From: Micromonospora alfalfae
GTDB taxonomy: Bacteria; Actinomycetota; Actinomycetes; Mycobacteriales; Micromonosporaceae
Length of the DNA: 64,000 bases
Direction: 5' to 3'
Assembly (NCBI RefSeq): GCF_022230925.1
Contig: NZ_JAKKFH010000063.1
Coordinates: forward strand, 124,001 to 188,000
The translations under genes and the position numbers were made by a program. A model generated the notes under the pieces. That model was given only the letters and a program-made list of their open reading frames with translations, was not told the DNA's origin and did not search any database. Positions 45,201-53,799 of this stretch are shown in pieces. Every line of letters starts with the position of its first letter. The stretch's first letter is position 1.

Positions 45201-45718
45201 GAGGACCCGATCTGCCGTGCTTCAGCGACCGCGGCTTCGATGAGCTGCCGAGTGGTGCTGGTGCGCTGGACCACCAGTACCAGGACCTGCTTGATGCTCT
45301 CCAGCGCCTGCAGCAGCGGTCCAGGCTGCCCGCCCTGAAGGATCATGGTGACGAGCCGCTGTGCCTCACCAACCTGAGCGATAGCCGCTGCCGTCGCGTC
45401 CCGGGCGCTGTCTACCGCGGCGTGAACGGGTGTCAGCCCGGCGATCGTCTCTTGCGGAGTCGCTTCGTGTGGAACGGCGGCAGTTGCCTTCGTCGCCTCA
45501 CCGATCGAACCGCCGAGGCTCCCCAGGCCGCCTTGAATATCGGTGATCGCACTGCGCACTCGCGTGACGCCCACCGCCACCGCGGCGAAGCCAGCGCCCG
45601 CGGCCCGCAGGGCCACCTCCTGTGCCTGGCTGTCGGCTGCGGCTGCCAACCCCTGCGCGCGCTCGACGCCTGCCGCCAGGGCCCGGAGTTCAGCGGTGAC
45701 CTTCTCAATGTGCGACAC
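45191..45718 (-). CDS. N-terminal trafficking-like domain of the toxin (175 aa in zero frame)
   Basis: This encodes 175 residues from GTG 45718, with GGGGAG upstream. It is nearly all alpha-helical and Ala-rich (VTAELRALAAGVERAQGLAA, IGEATKATAAVPHE), without signal peptide or membrane segment. It resembles a Micromonosporaceae domain of unknown function (I recall DUF6244, low certainty) that heads polymorphic toxins. The zero frame stops at TGA 45193-45191 immediately after a slippery heptamer and the toxin continues in the -1 frame. Confidence 0.65.
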   Translation of the reverse strand: MSHIEKVTAELRALAAGVERAQGLAAAADSQAQEVALRAAGAGFAAVAVGVTRVRSAITDIQGGLGSLGGSIGEATKATAAVPHEATPQETIAGLTPVHAAVDSARDATAAAIAQVGEAQRLVTMILQGGQPGPLLQALESIKQVLVLVVQRTSTTRQLIEAAVAEARQIGSSGN

Positions 45719-45888
45719 GTAGCCGACTCCCCAATCGAAGACTGTGATGGTGTCCGGCAGCCGAAACTACCGGGGTATCCGGGAGCCCGACCAGAGATCG
45801 GCAGTCGAAGACCTGGGGTCCCGAGCATGACGTGGATCGGCGGTTCTGGCGGGCGCACGGCATCCGATGCCGTCATGACCTGCACCGC

Positions 45889-46587
45889 CTACTTGCGCAT
45901 TGACGGAACTGGGCCCCAACGTGACGCCGGAAACGGGTGGGCGTCTAAGCGGTTGGGCACGGCTGGGTTTAGGTCACGGTGGAGCGCTGCGAGGACGGCT
46001 CGGCAGCTATCGTCGACTGAGGCGAAAGAGTTCACTCGTTGCGTTGGCAGCCCTGGCCAATCAGACCCGGTGCGCATCTCCTCCGCGAACGTCCGTAGGT
46101 ACCTCAGGTACTGCGGACTTACGGCCTGAATTTTTGCTAGGCGCGGCAGGGCGACCCCGAGCGCGTCTTCGGCGCCAAGTTCGACCGCCTTGCACGGCTG
46201 AGTTTCCTGGAGCGCGCGGACGGCGTTGGCGAGAAGTTCCCGCAGGTCGCCGAGTTCCGTGTGATGTCCTCCGGCGTGTGCGAGAGCAGAGGCGTAGACG
46301 GTCTTTGGCCCTCGATCAACGAGATGCACGCGGGTGTGCTTCTCGCCGCCCCGCCGCAGGCTGTTGATCCGACCGATCATCGCTCTCACCAGCGCTATGG
46401 CCACCTCCGTCCCGCTGCTGCTGGTGACCCAGGGGCCGAACTGTTCGGGGGCGGTGATCGGCGTGAGGTGCCGCCAAAGCGGCTCAGCGACGTATGTGTC
46501 GATGTCGGCGGAGCCGAGTGTCTCGTGAAGGTGGCGGACAAGGGCTGTCTTTCCGCTGCCGTCGATGCCGTCGACGAAGAGGATCAT
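45889..46587 (-). CDS. Thymidylate kinase-like P-loop protein
   Basis: The 232-residue protein opens MILFVDGIDGSGKTALVRHL, a P-loop (7-14) typical of dTMP kinase and related nucleoside-monophosphate kinases; LVDRGPKTVYASAL is the DR-type second motif. The substrate-binding part diverges from housekeeping dTMP kinase and the C-terminus is extended. It is last in the operon, with its ATG overlapping the Nudix-nucleotidyltransferase stop. It probably phosphorylates a small molecule, identity unknown. Confidence 0.72.
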   Translation of the reverse strand: MILFVDGIDGSGKTALVRHLHETLGSADIDTYVAEPLWRHLTPITAPEQFGPWVTSSSGTEVAIALVRAMIGRINSLRRGGEKHTRVHLVDRGPKTVYASALAHAGGHHTELGDLRELLANAVRALQETQPCKAVELGAEDALGVALPRLAKIQAVSPQYLRYLRTFAEEMRTGSDWPGLPTQRVNSFASVDDSCRAVLAALHRDLNPAVPNRLDAHPFPASRWGPVPSMRK

Positions 46588-47774
46588 CGCTGTGAGAGCT
46601 CTTCGGCGAGTCGCTGTGATTCCATGAGCACGCTGGGAACGCGCGCGGCCAGCTGTTCTGCCTGGTCGATGTTGCCCGCGCCAGCGCGTCGGTAGGCGTT
46701 GTAGTCGTGCAGCAACGCGCGGAGCTGATCACCGGGCCAGTCACGCAGGGCGTCTTCGACCTCGGGAAGTCGCAGGGGCGCATCCGGGCGCCGGTGTGTC
46801 ACAAGCAGCCGGGCTGCGCTTGAGAGTACGGACAGCACCCGGCGCGCCGCGTCCTCGCGCTCCGGCAAAGTGTCGCAGCTCCTGCTGAGACGTAGGAGAG
46901 CAAATTTGTGCAGCACACCGATGTCACCGGCGAGGTCGGTTTCTTCCGGGCCGGCGGGCGTGGGGGCGGCGCCCGCGATCACGACGGTGTCGACTCCGAC
47001 GCGACGCAGTACGGCGCGCATCTTCATGTCGTACAGGTCGCCAAGGCGACGTGCGTCGCGCCCCTTGTCGTCAGCAAGGTGCAGTGAGGCCCGCAGGCCA
47101 AGGCGGTGGGCGGCTCGGCCGACGGTTCCCTCAAGCTCGGTTGTGGCGCTCGATGCCCCGGGCAGGTTCCAGGCGATGAAGTCGACGTCGCTCCACCCGC
47201 CGACCAAGTCGCCACGTGCGGCAGATCCGCACAGCCCGACTCCGGCTTCCGGATGCCCGGCCAAGGCCGCTCGTGCCCCTGCTGCCACCTCCGTAACCAG
47301 GCGACTGAGGTCCTTGCTGAAAGGTAGAGGCCGTGCGGAACGCCAGGCGATGATGGCGAGGGCGCGGTCCAGTATCTGCTGGAACTGCGCGTGACTGGCA
47401 GCCTGGCGGGCGGAGTCGGCGTCTAGCCAGCGGGCATCTACGAAGCCTTCGTCTCGGTTCGGGGTTGTTGCCGTGGATGACGCCCTGAAGAGGAACCAGT
47501 CGACCGTTTTCGCGGCGGTTGTGCCGTCGTTGTCGATGAAGGTGTACGCCTCCTGTCCGAGGTATGCGCTGTAGTGCGTGTTGGTCAAGCCAGCTTCCTC
47601 GGCCACCTCCCGCGTGGCTGCCTGTAGCGGGGCCGCGCCCGGCTCCAGGCGACCCTTCGGGGCGACGGTCTGTCGTTCGCCGGTCTTCCGGATCTGATCG
47701 AGGAGCAGGACGGACGGGGCGTTCAGGTCATCGGTCGTGACGACGGCGCCGGCCGAGGCGTAGCGGCGGATCAT
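46584..47774 (-). CDS. Nudix hydrolase fused to nucleotidyltransferase domain
   Basis: This encodes 396 residues from ATG 47774, which overlaps the kinase stop by 4 nt. Residues 1-140 form a Nudix domain with the box GRLEPGAAPLQAATREVAEE AG; the first box Glu is Ala47, though REVAEE is intact. Residues about 145-396 form an NTase domain: GSAARGD (183-189) and SDVD with metal residues Asp196 and Asp198, followed by a helical C-terminus. It could hydrolyse nucleotide derivatives and transfer nucleotides to a small molecule or RNA. A decayed paralogue lies at 43.1-44.0 kb. Confidence 0.78.
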   Translation of the reverse strand: MIRRYASAGAVVTTDDLNAPSVLLLDQIRKTGERQTVAPKGRLEPGAAPLQAATREVAEEAGLTNTHYSAYLGQEAYTFIDNDGTTAAKTVDWFLFRASSTATTPNRDEGFVDARWLDADSARQAASHAQFQQILDRALAIIAWRSARPLPFSKDLSRLVTEVAAGARAALAGHPEAGVGLCGSAARGDLVGGWSDVDFIAWNLPGASSATTELEGTVGRAAHRLGLRASLHLADDKGRDARRLGDLYDMKMRAVLRRVGVDTVVIAGAAPTPAGPEETDLAGDIGVLHKFALLRLSRSCDTLPEREDAARRVLSVLSSAARLLVTHRRPDAPLRLPEVEDALRDWPGDQLRALLHDYNAYRRAGAGNIDQAEQLAARVPSVLMESQRLAEELSQR

Positions 47775-48337
47775 GAGGGGATGCCTCCCGGGGGTGTCTG
47801 GATGGCCTCGAGCGCGCCACGTAGACGAGCCCTGAAGCTGGTGATGTCGGCGCTGTTGTCGATCCAATGATCGGCAACAGCGCGCCAGGTCGGTAACTGT
47901 TCGTGAACTCGCTTGCGGTCGTCCTTGCGACGGACGATCTGTTGAGCCTGCTTGGTGCTCATTCCTCGAGCCGCTGAGAAGCGTCTGATGCGCAGGGCCT
48001 GCGGCGCGGTGATGAAAATGATGTCGCACGGCGATGGCCATGCCCGCTTCAGTTCGACCGTGAGAGCGGCGTCGATGAAGCTCTCGACTACCAACGGGGC
48101 CTCACTGGCAATCGACAGTTCGATGAGCTTCGCGATGAACTCCTCGTACACGAATTCTTCCCGCGTTTCCGTGCCTTCGTGATAAGCCTCCCGGCCCGTG
48201 GTGAGTTGCACCAGGATTGTTCGGATCTTGATGCGTCGAGCGCCGAGAGCACCCAGGTACTCGCCCGCGCTCGATTTTCCGGCCTCGCTGGTGCCCGCGA
48301 GGAGGAGCATCGGTGGTGGCGTGGGCAGCATCGGCAT
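47771..48337 (-). CDS. P-loop kinase, dephospho-CoA kinase/adenylate kinase-like
   Basis: The 188-residue protein has P-loop GTSEAGKSS (15-23) after a hydrophobic strand, a lid-like region rich in arginine (QALRIRRFSAARG, IVRRKDDRKRV) and VVESFIDA as the Walker B region. It shares the outline of dephospho-CoA or adenylate-type kinases, but the substrate is unknown. Its start shares one base with the stop of the HPr-kinase-like gene (TGATG), preceded by GGAGG. Confidence 0.7.
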   Translation of the reverse strand: MPMLPTPPPMLLLAGTSEAGKSSAGEYLGALGARRIKIRTILVQLTTGREAYHEGTETREEFVYEEFIAKLIELSIASEAPLVVESFIDAALTVELKRAWPSPCDIIFITAPQALRIRRFSAARGMSTKQAQQIVRRKDDRKRVHEQLPTWRAVADHWIDNSADITSFRARLRGALEAIQTPPGGIPS

Positions 48338-49260
48338 CAGGTGCCTCCCGCTATCCGGCGGCTGACCGCCATGACGCTCGCGGGCAGGTCGTGTGGCTTG
48401 CCGATGCCGGCACGGACGATCGGAACGGCGCTCAGCGCCTCGATCGTCCTCTCGTCCCGGCTGGCCCCGCAGAGATTTCGGCCGATGCTGACGTCCTCGG
48501 GTGAGTCGAAAATCGAGACGTGGTCAAGCCTCGGGTTGCGGAGCTTGGCCTCGTGGTCGGTCACCGCGGCGCGCAGTAGGTCGCGGCCCGCGGGGGCGGG
48601 TGCCTCCCGCAGTTCGCCTGCCGGCAGTCCGTGGTCCGGGATGACGATGAGGCTCAACGGCACCGGCCGTTGCTCGGCTAGCGACCCGGCGGGCAGATCG
48701 CCCGGGTAGAGAAGCCGCTCTGCGACCCCAGGGACCAGCAGTGCCGCCATGTCGGTTCGGAGGTGCCAGGGCATGGTCGGCATCGGCACGATGCACGGCT
48801 GGTCGTGGCGGACGACGGTGAATGCGAACTCGTCGACAAGTAGGCTTCCTCCGCGCGCGGCGAGGCCCAGCGCGAGGGAGGTCTTACCCTGCCCGCGACC
48901 GCCGTCCAGCACCGCCACGGCGGACTTTCCTTCGTCGGTGGTAATCGCGCTCCCGTGAAGGAGCGCCAGGTCGCCATTGCCCATAACGGCCATGGAACGA
49001 GCGGCGGCCTGGAGGATCCCGATCTCGAGAGTGGCCCGGCCACCGGGCAGGTTTGCGGCGAGTTCGAGCAGGACCTCGTTTTTGCATGTGTCGACGATCA
49101 ACCGGGTCCGGTCGCCACCGCACACGTGCATGGACTGGGTTGCCTGCCCGGCTGGCCGTTCCGCGCAGGCGATCCGGGTGACGAAGTGCCGCAGCGACGG
49201 CGGTGCCGACTTCGCGACGCGCAGCTCCAGTGAGCGGTTGCCGATGGTCAGGAGCTTCAT
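48337..49260 (-). CDS. HPr kinase-like protein
   Basis: This encodes 307 residues from ATG 49260. The second half holds GGRGQGKTS (120-128), a Walker A in the HPr kinase/phosphorylase fold, with the strand LLVDEFAFTVV after it. No PTS HPr is nearby, and such orphan HPr-kinase homologues occur in actinobacterial peptide and small-molecule clusters. It probably phosphorylates a small molecule or peptide. Coupled by ATGA to the methyltransferase gene and TGATG to the next. Confidence 0.7.
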   Translation of the reverse strand: MKLLTIGNRSLELRVAKSAPPSLRHFVTRIACAERPAGQATQSMHVCGGDRTRLIVDTCKNEVLLELAANLPGGRATLEIGILQAAARSMAVMGNGDLALLHGSAITTDEGKSAVAVLDGGRGQGKTSLALGLAARGGSLLVDEFAFTVVRHDQPCIVPMPTMPWHLRTDMAALLVPGVAERLLYPGDLPAGSLAEQRPVPLSLIVIPDHGLPAGELREAPAPAGRDLLRAAVTDHEAKLRNPRLDHVSIFDSPEDVSIGRNLCGASRDERTIEALSAVPIVRAGIGKPHDLPASVMAVSRRIAGGT

Positions 49261-50060
49261 GGCTGCTCCGGGGGCTTGCGGAGGACCAGCCACATGGAGT
49301 AGCGACGGTGTCTGCCGCGAATCGGGGGCGAAGGTGTCGACATGACGCCAACTTCGGAGGTCACGTTCGCGTGCTGACGGATGTCACAGGCCGAGGCTAG
49401 GAGGTACAGCTCGGTTACGGTGGTGAGGTGGGCGTAGCCGGGCGCCGCACCGCTGGCCTTGTTTGCCAGATAGATGATGTCACGCGCGGGCAGTGGCTTT
49501 GAGCCGGCACGGCGTTGGCCCTGCCAACGTACGGCGCGTGCGGCCATGTCCAGGATGTTGGCGATGCGGACAAGCCCGAAGCGGCCGGCATAGTGCCAGT
49601 TGAACGTCTCCACCAGGACGCGGCCTCCCGGGGCGCAAACTCGCCACAGCTCGTGCAGGGCCTCCAGCCGTTCCGCTTCGGTTGCGAGAGCGTTAAAGGA
49701 GAAACGCAGGCACCACACCTGGTCGAAGCTGGCCGTAGGTAGCGGCAGGGCACTCATGCTGCCGCGCACGAAGGTGCCGTGCGGGCACGCGACTCGGGCT
49801 GCGGTCAGAGCTGCTTCGTTGATGTCGACGCCGACGACGTTGCCGCCGAGCGCGGTGATCGCCCGGGTCACACGACCAGCTCCGCACCCGACATCGAGGA
49901 TCCGCGCCCTGGTGCCGAGCCCGTGGTAGAGCGCCTCCTCACATGTACGCAGCGGTGCCGTGTCGTAGAACGAGGTTTCACCCGCGTAGTGCGCCTGATT
50001 CAAGGAGCGGATCATCGCCCCGTAGTCGATCTCGGTGATATCGCCATGGGTAGTCGTCAT
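49257..50060 (-). CDS. SAM-dependent class I methyltransferase
   Basis: This encodes 267 residues from ATG 50060 (the frame opens at 50111 but that extension is arginine-rich). The fold signature is ILDVGCGAGRVTRAITAL, with VVGVDIN and SMSALPLPTASFDQVWCLRF following. It resembles UbiE/Methyltransf_11 proteins. It is the first gene of a five-gene operon of kinases and a Nudix-nucleotidyltransferase. Substrate unknown. Confidence 0.8.
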   Translation of the reverse strand: MTTTHGDITEIDYGAMIRSLNQAHYAGETSFYDTAPLRTCEEALYHGLGTRARILDVGCGAGRVTRAITALGGNVVGVDINEAALTAARVACPHGTFVRGSMSALPLPTASFDQVWCLRFSFNALATEAERLEALHELWRVCAPGGRVLVETFNWHYAGRFGLVRIANILDMAARAVRWQGQRRAGSKPLPARDIIYLANKASGAAPGYAHLTTVTELYLLASACDIRQHANVTSEVGVMSTPSPPIRGRHRRYSMWLVLRKPPEQP

Positions 50061-50312
50061 CGCAGGCCCAACCCTCCATCGACATGCAGCGCGGTGCCGG
50101 TATCTCCACACTCACCCTTCGAGTCCTCTGGGTGAATGCCGGGCATGCGGACGAAGTGGTTGTCCGCATCCGCGTGCCCAACGCGTGGGCCGTCAATCGG
50201 CGGCGATTCGGGCGATCCTGGTTGCGTCCCGCCAGACGGTGAGTGACCCTATGTGCGGATGTCCACGCCGCTCGATTCCATTTGGTCTGGAGTGGCCTGA
50301 GGAGGCGGTGTC

Positions 50313-51689
50313 ATGGGTCAGGCCCCGCGGGCGCTGCAGCCGTCCTTGTCCGAGCGGCATTTCTTCGGTGCCGAACTCCGCCGGCGGCGGGAGCGGGCCG
50401 ATCTCTCCCAGGCGCGCTTGGGCTCCATGATCCGATTTAGCGCTGATCTGATTCGTCGGGTCGAGACCGCGGATCGATTCCCCTCTCGGGAATTCGTCGA
50501 GGCATGTGACAAGGCGTTGGCGGCCGACGGAGCCTTGATGCGACTGCTACCGCTGCTTGAGAAGACGCGGAACAAGGAGGGCGAGCCGTCGGGCGGCCAT
50601 GCGGGCGTCACCAAGTTGCTGCCCGCCTACTCGGCGCAGCCGTCGGGGAAATCTGAGATGGTCGTCCGGGTCCCATTTCAACCGGGGGTCCTTGATCGTG
50701 CCGCCCTGGATTGGCTGAATGCCCCATCCGGCCCGCTTCTGTCCATGCACGCGCGACTCGGCTCGTCTGATCAGGTCTGCGATGAGGACCTCTTTTCCGC
50801 TGAGACCGCTCTGGAGATGTTCCGACAGTTGGACCACACGCACGGCGCTGGACGGATCCACGCCCAGGTGCAGCGATACGTCGAGGATGAGCTGAACCGG
50901 TTGCTGGCGAACAGTCCCGCCTCGGAAGCGATCGGTCGGCGTCTGTACACGCTGGCGGCTGGCTTCTTCGAGCTGTGTGGCTACCAGGCGGTCGATACCG
51001 GTGCACATGGTCTCGCGCAGCGGCGCTACCTACGTGCATTGCGGCTGACGCAGGCCGCCGACGACCGCCTCTACGGCAGCTACCTGCTGGCTGTGAACAT
51101 CGGCCACCTCGCGCTGCACTGCGGCCACCCCGAGCCGGCCTTGCGGATGGCGCTCACGGCGGTGCGAGGCGGTGAGAGTCTGGCGACGCCAGCCGTGAAG
51201 GCAGGGCTGCACGCCGTGGTGGCACGCTCGCACGCCCGACTCGGGCGTGAGGGTGAGTGCCTCAGCCACCTCGACATAGCGGAGAGGCAACTGGCCCGCA
51301 GCCGGCCTGAGGACGAGCCGACGTGGATTCGGTACTTCACATCGGCGTATCTGGCGGACGAGATGGCCCACTGCTTCCATGACCTGGGCAGACCGCAGCA
51401 GACTCAACAGCACCTGGGTGACGCTTTTGCCGCGTTGAGTCCCACGCACGTCCGTCGTCTTGCTATCGACACCGCGCTACTGGCCTCGTCGTTGGCCGTC
51501 GCCGGCCGCATTGATGAAGCATGCGTTGCCGCCCGGGAGGCGGTAGATCATGCGGCGAAGACCGCCTCGCACCGTTGCTTACAGCGCGTCGTCGAGGTCC
51601 AAGCGGACCTTGAGCCCTACCGATGCGAGCTGGAGGTTCGTGAGCTCGGCGAGTACGTTCGCCATCAGCTGCCGCTCGCGGCGGTGTGA
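50313..51689 (+). CDS. XRE-family regulator with TPR sensor domain
   Basis: This encodes 458 residues. The N-terminal 65 residues hold an XRE helix-turn-helix (ERADLSQARLGSMI, SADLIRRVETADRFPS) and the rest is a helical TPR-like array (about 110-450). GAGGAGG lies before ATG 50313. It is divergent from the methyltransferase-kinase operon, so it likely controls it; the ligand is unknown. It overlaps the convergent peptidase gene by 25 nt. Confidence 0.8.
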   Translation: MGQAPRALQPSLSERHFFGAELRRRRERADLSQARLGSMIRFSADLIRRVETADRFPSREFVEACDKALAADGALMRLLPLLEKTRNKEGEPSGGHAGVTKLLPAYSAQPSGKSEMVVRVPFQPGVLDRAALDWLNAPSGPLLSMHARLGSSDQVCDEDLFSAETALEMFRQLDHTHGAGRIHAQVQRYVEDELNRLLANSPASEAIGRRLYTLAAGFFELCGYQAVDTGAHGLAQRRYLRALRLTQAADDRLYGSYLLAVNIGHLALHCGHPEPALRMALTAVRGGESLATPAVKAGLHAVVARSHARLGREGECLSHLDIAERQLARSRPEDEPTWIRYFTSAYLADEMAHCFHDLGRPQQTQQHLGDAFAALSPTHVRRLAIDTALLASSLAVAGRIDEACVAAREAVDHAAKTASHRCLQRVVEVQADLEPYRCELEVRELGEYVRHQLPLAAV

Positions 51690-53488
51690 CCGCCTCGACT
51701 GGTCACGGCAGCTGCTATCGCTGCGCGGTAGTGGGCCAATTCCGCCTCCAGTGCCGCACCCGCCCGCTTGGACGTTGCAACGTAGTGGCCGACCTCGGGG
51801 AGGAGTAGTAGCTGGTGAGGGATGCTGCGAGCCTCCAGTTGATCAGCAAGCTCCCGTACGTCCTCGGCCACGGCCACTTCATCGGCAGTGCCATGAATGA
51901 ACAGCACAGGTCGCTGAACGGCAGCGGCATCGACTCGCCCGGCACCGCCGCGAAGCCGCATGGCATGCGCACGCTGGAATCGGGGCACAGTCTTCGTCCA
52001 CCGGTCAGGATCCACGATCGCTGAAACGGCGGTGGCAGCAGCGAACGGACCATCCTGCGCCACAGCGTGCAGCGCCGTGTATCCGCCAGCGCTGGCACCG
52101 CGGATGAAGACCTGCCCTGAGACGGCTTGCCCTGCCGTTAGGAGCTGGTTCGCCACTGCTGCGCAGTCGTCGACGTCGTCCAAGCCCCACCGGCCATACA
52201 GAGCTTCCCGGAAGGCTCGGCCGTACCCCGTGCTGCCGAGGTAGTCCACATCTACGACAGCGAATCCGCGACTGGTGAAGAACTGCGCCTGCCAGTCCAG
52301 GCGCAGCAGGCAGGATGCGGTTGGCCCAGGGTGCGCCCGAACGATCACGGGAGCCCGCCACGACGCCGGTGAGCCCGTCGGTGGATACACCAGCGCCAAG
52401 ACCTCACGACCATCTGTGACGCGGACCCGCAGCTCCGTCGCCTTCGACACCTGAACGCGGGCAAGCCCAGCGTGCTCCGATCGGGCAAGCACCTCCACCT
52501 GCGGGTCGTCATCGGCTAGGTGAACGAGCGCGATCTGGGGTGCCGCCGTTGGTGACGAACCGATCAACGCCACCGTCGTACCCAGCGCGGCCAGGTAGGG
52601 CTTGATCGACGTGTACGGCAGGTTCACCTGGCGGACGGTGCCGAGAGCGTCGATGACAACGAGTCGGTGTCGCGGCCCGTCCTGCACTGCCACGACGATT
52701 CGACCGTCGTCGAGGAAGTCGTATGACGCGTACCCCAGCTCCCACGGCTCTGCGGCGCACTCGCCGGCGATGGATGCAACCGCCTCAATCTTGTCTCCAT
52801 CCCAGCGGAACAGATTCCACCAACCGCTGCGGTCTGACATGAAGTACAACGCGCCATCGGGTCCCCACCGAGGCTCGATTGCTGACTCGTCAGCACCGCC
52901 GGCGACCTTGACCGGTGCCTCGATGTGCCCGTGCGATGAATAGGGCGCCACCCATACCTCGCAGGCATCCCAAGGCATGTCGCGCTCGCTCCAAGCAGAC
53001 CAGGCCAGGGAACTCGGACCGGGCCTTGGTGCGCTTAGGAAACCTCTGCTCGCGACGAGGGTTCTCAGCTGTCGTGCGCCCAAGAGTGGAAACGCGATCA
53101 GCTCGTCGCCGTGTTCCGACTCTCGCACCGCCAGCAACTCGCCGTCGCCGAGCGTCAGATCTCCCAAGGACGTCCGGCTGACCAGGTCGAGCTCACCGCC
53201 ATGACGACCCTCGTACAGGCCACCTTCGCCGACACACCACAACGACTCCCCGGCGATGGCGAAAGACCCGCCACCGTATGCGTGCACGTTGTTTGTGACG
53301 TTGAACCCCGCAGGGCTGGCATCGAACTTGCCCTCGCCGGCCCGCCAGCGCGTCAATGTCGTGACCCCGCCAGCGTCCGGACGGGTTTCCAACCAATAGA
53401 GCGTGCCGTCAGAGACACGAAGCTGGTCGTAGCTGACAGACGCGCTGACAGCGTCGGCCAACGAGACGGCGGCGACAGAATCCGCCAC
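51665..53488 (-). CDS. S9 family (prolyl oligopeptidase-like) peptidase
   Basis: This encodes 607 residues from GTG 53488, placed 9 nt after GAGGAGG; the open frame to 53566 is nonstandard sequence. Residues 1-350 are a beta-propeller domain and about 380-607 an alpha/beta-hydrolase with nucleophile Ser in RGASAGGYT, Asp in FIHGTADEV and His in EVGHYVAT. No signal peptide is seen, so it is cytosolic. It cleaves short peptides, probably after proline or neutral residues. It may serve the nearby operon. Confidence 0.85.
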   Translation of the reverse strand: MADSVAAVSLADAVSASVSYDQLRVSDGTLYWLETRPDAGGVTTLTRWRAGEGKFDASPAGFNVTNNVHAYGGGSFAIAGESLWCVGEGGLYEGRHGGELDLVSRTSLGDLTLGDGELLAVRESEHGDELIAFPLLGARQLRTLVASRGFLSAPRPGPSSLAWSAWSERDMPWDACEVWVAPYSSHGHIEAPVKVAGGADESAIEPRWGPDGALYFMSDRSGWWNLFRWDGDKIEAVASIAGECAAEPWELGYASYDFLDDGRIVVAVQDGPRHRLVVIDALGTVRQVNLPYTSIKPYLAALGTTVALIGSSPTAAPQIALVHLADDDPQVEVLARSEHAGLARVQVSKATELRVRVTDGREVLALVYPPTGSPASWRAPVIVRAHPGPTASCLLRLDWQAQFFTSRGFAVVDVDYLGSTGYGRAFREALYGRWGLDDVDDCAAVANQLLTAGQAVSGQVFIRGASAGGYTALHAVAQDGPFAAATAVSAIVDPDRWTKTVPRFQRAHAMRLRGGAGRVDAAAVQRPVLFIHGTADEVAVAEDVRELADQLEARSIPHQLLLLPEVGHYVATSKRAGAALEAELAHYRAAIAAAVTSRGGHTAASGS

Positions 53489-53799
53489 TTGCACGGCCCT
53501 CCTCGAACAACTCTGGCATGCCCCCGCCCGTCGCCGGACCGGCCGGGGCGAGTGTCCCCCAGACATCGGAGACTCTACGCCGGACTTGCCTGTCCCGGCC
53601 GCCGGACATCTTGTGCCGAACTGGCCGCTGTCGGGTCGCCCCGCAGAGCCCTCTTCATGCGGACAACTCCTCTGTCCGCATTTCCGGTATCGACCCGGCT
53701 ATCCATTCCGAGCGACCCTCTCGAGGTGGAAAGGCCCGCAGGCCTGACCGGCAATGGCTGTCCTGCCCGAACAAATACGAGATGATCGGAAGGGCTTCG

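Noticed and set aside
49978..50196. Small frame upstream of the methyltransferase, considered as a precursor peptide
   Set aside because: It overlaps the methyltransferase start in another frame and has no clear ribosome site or leader-core pattern.
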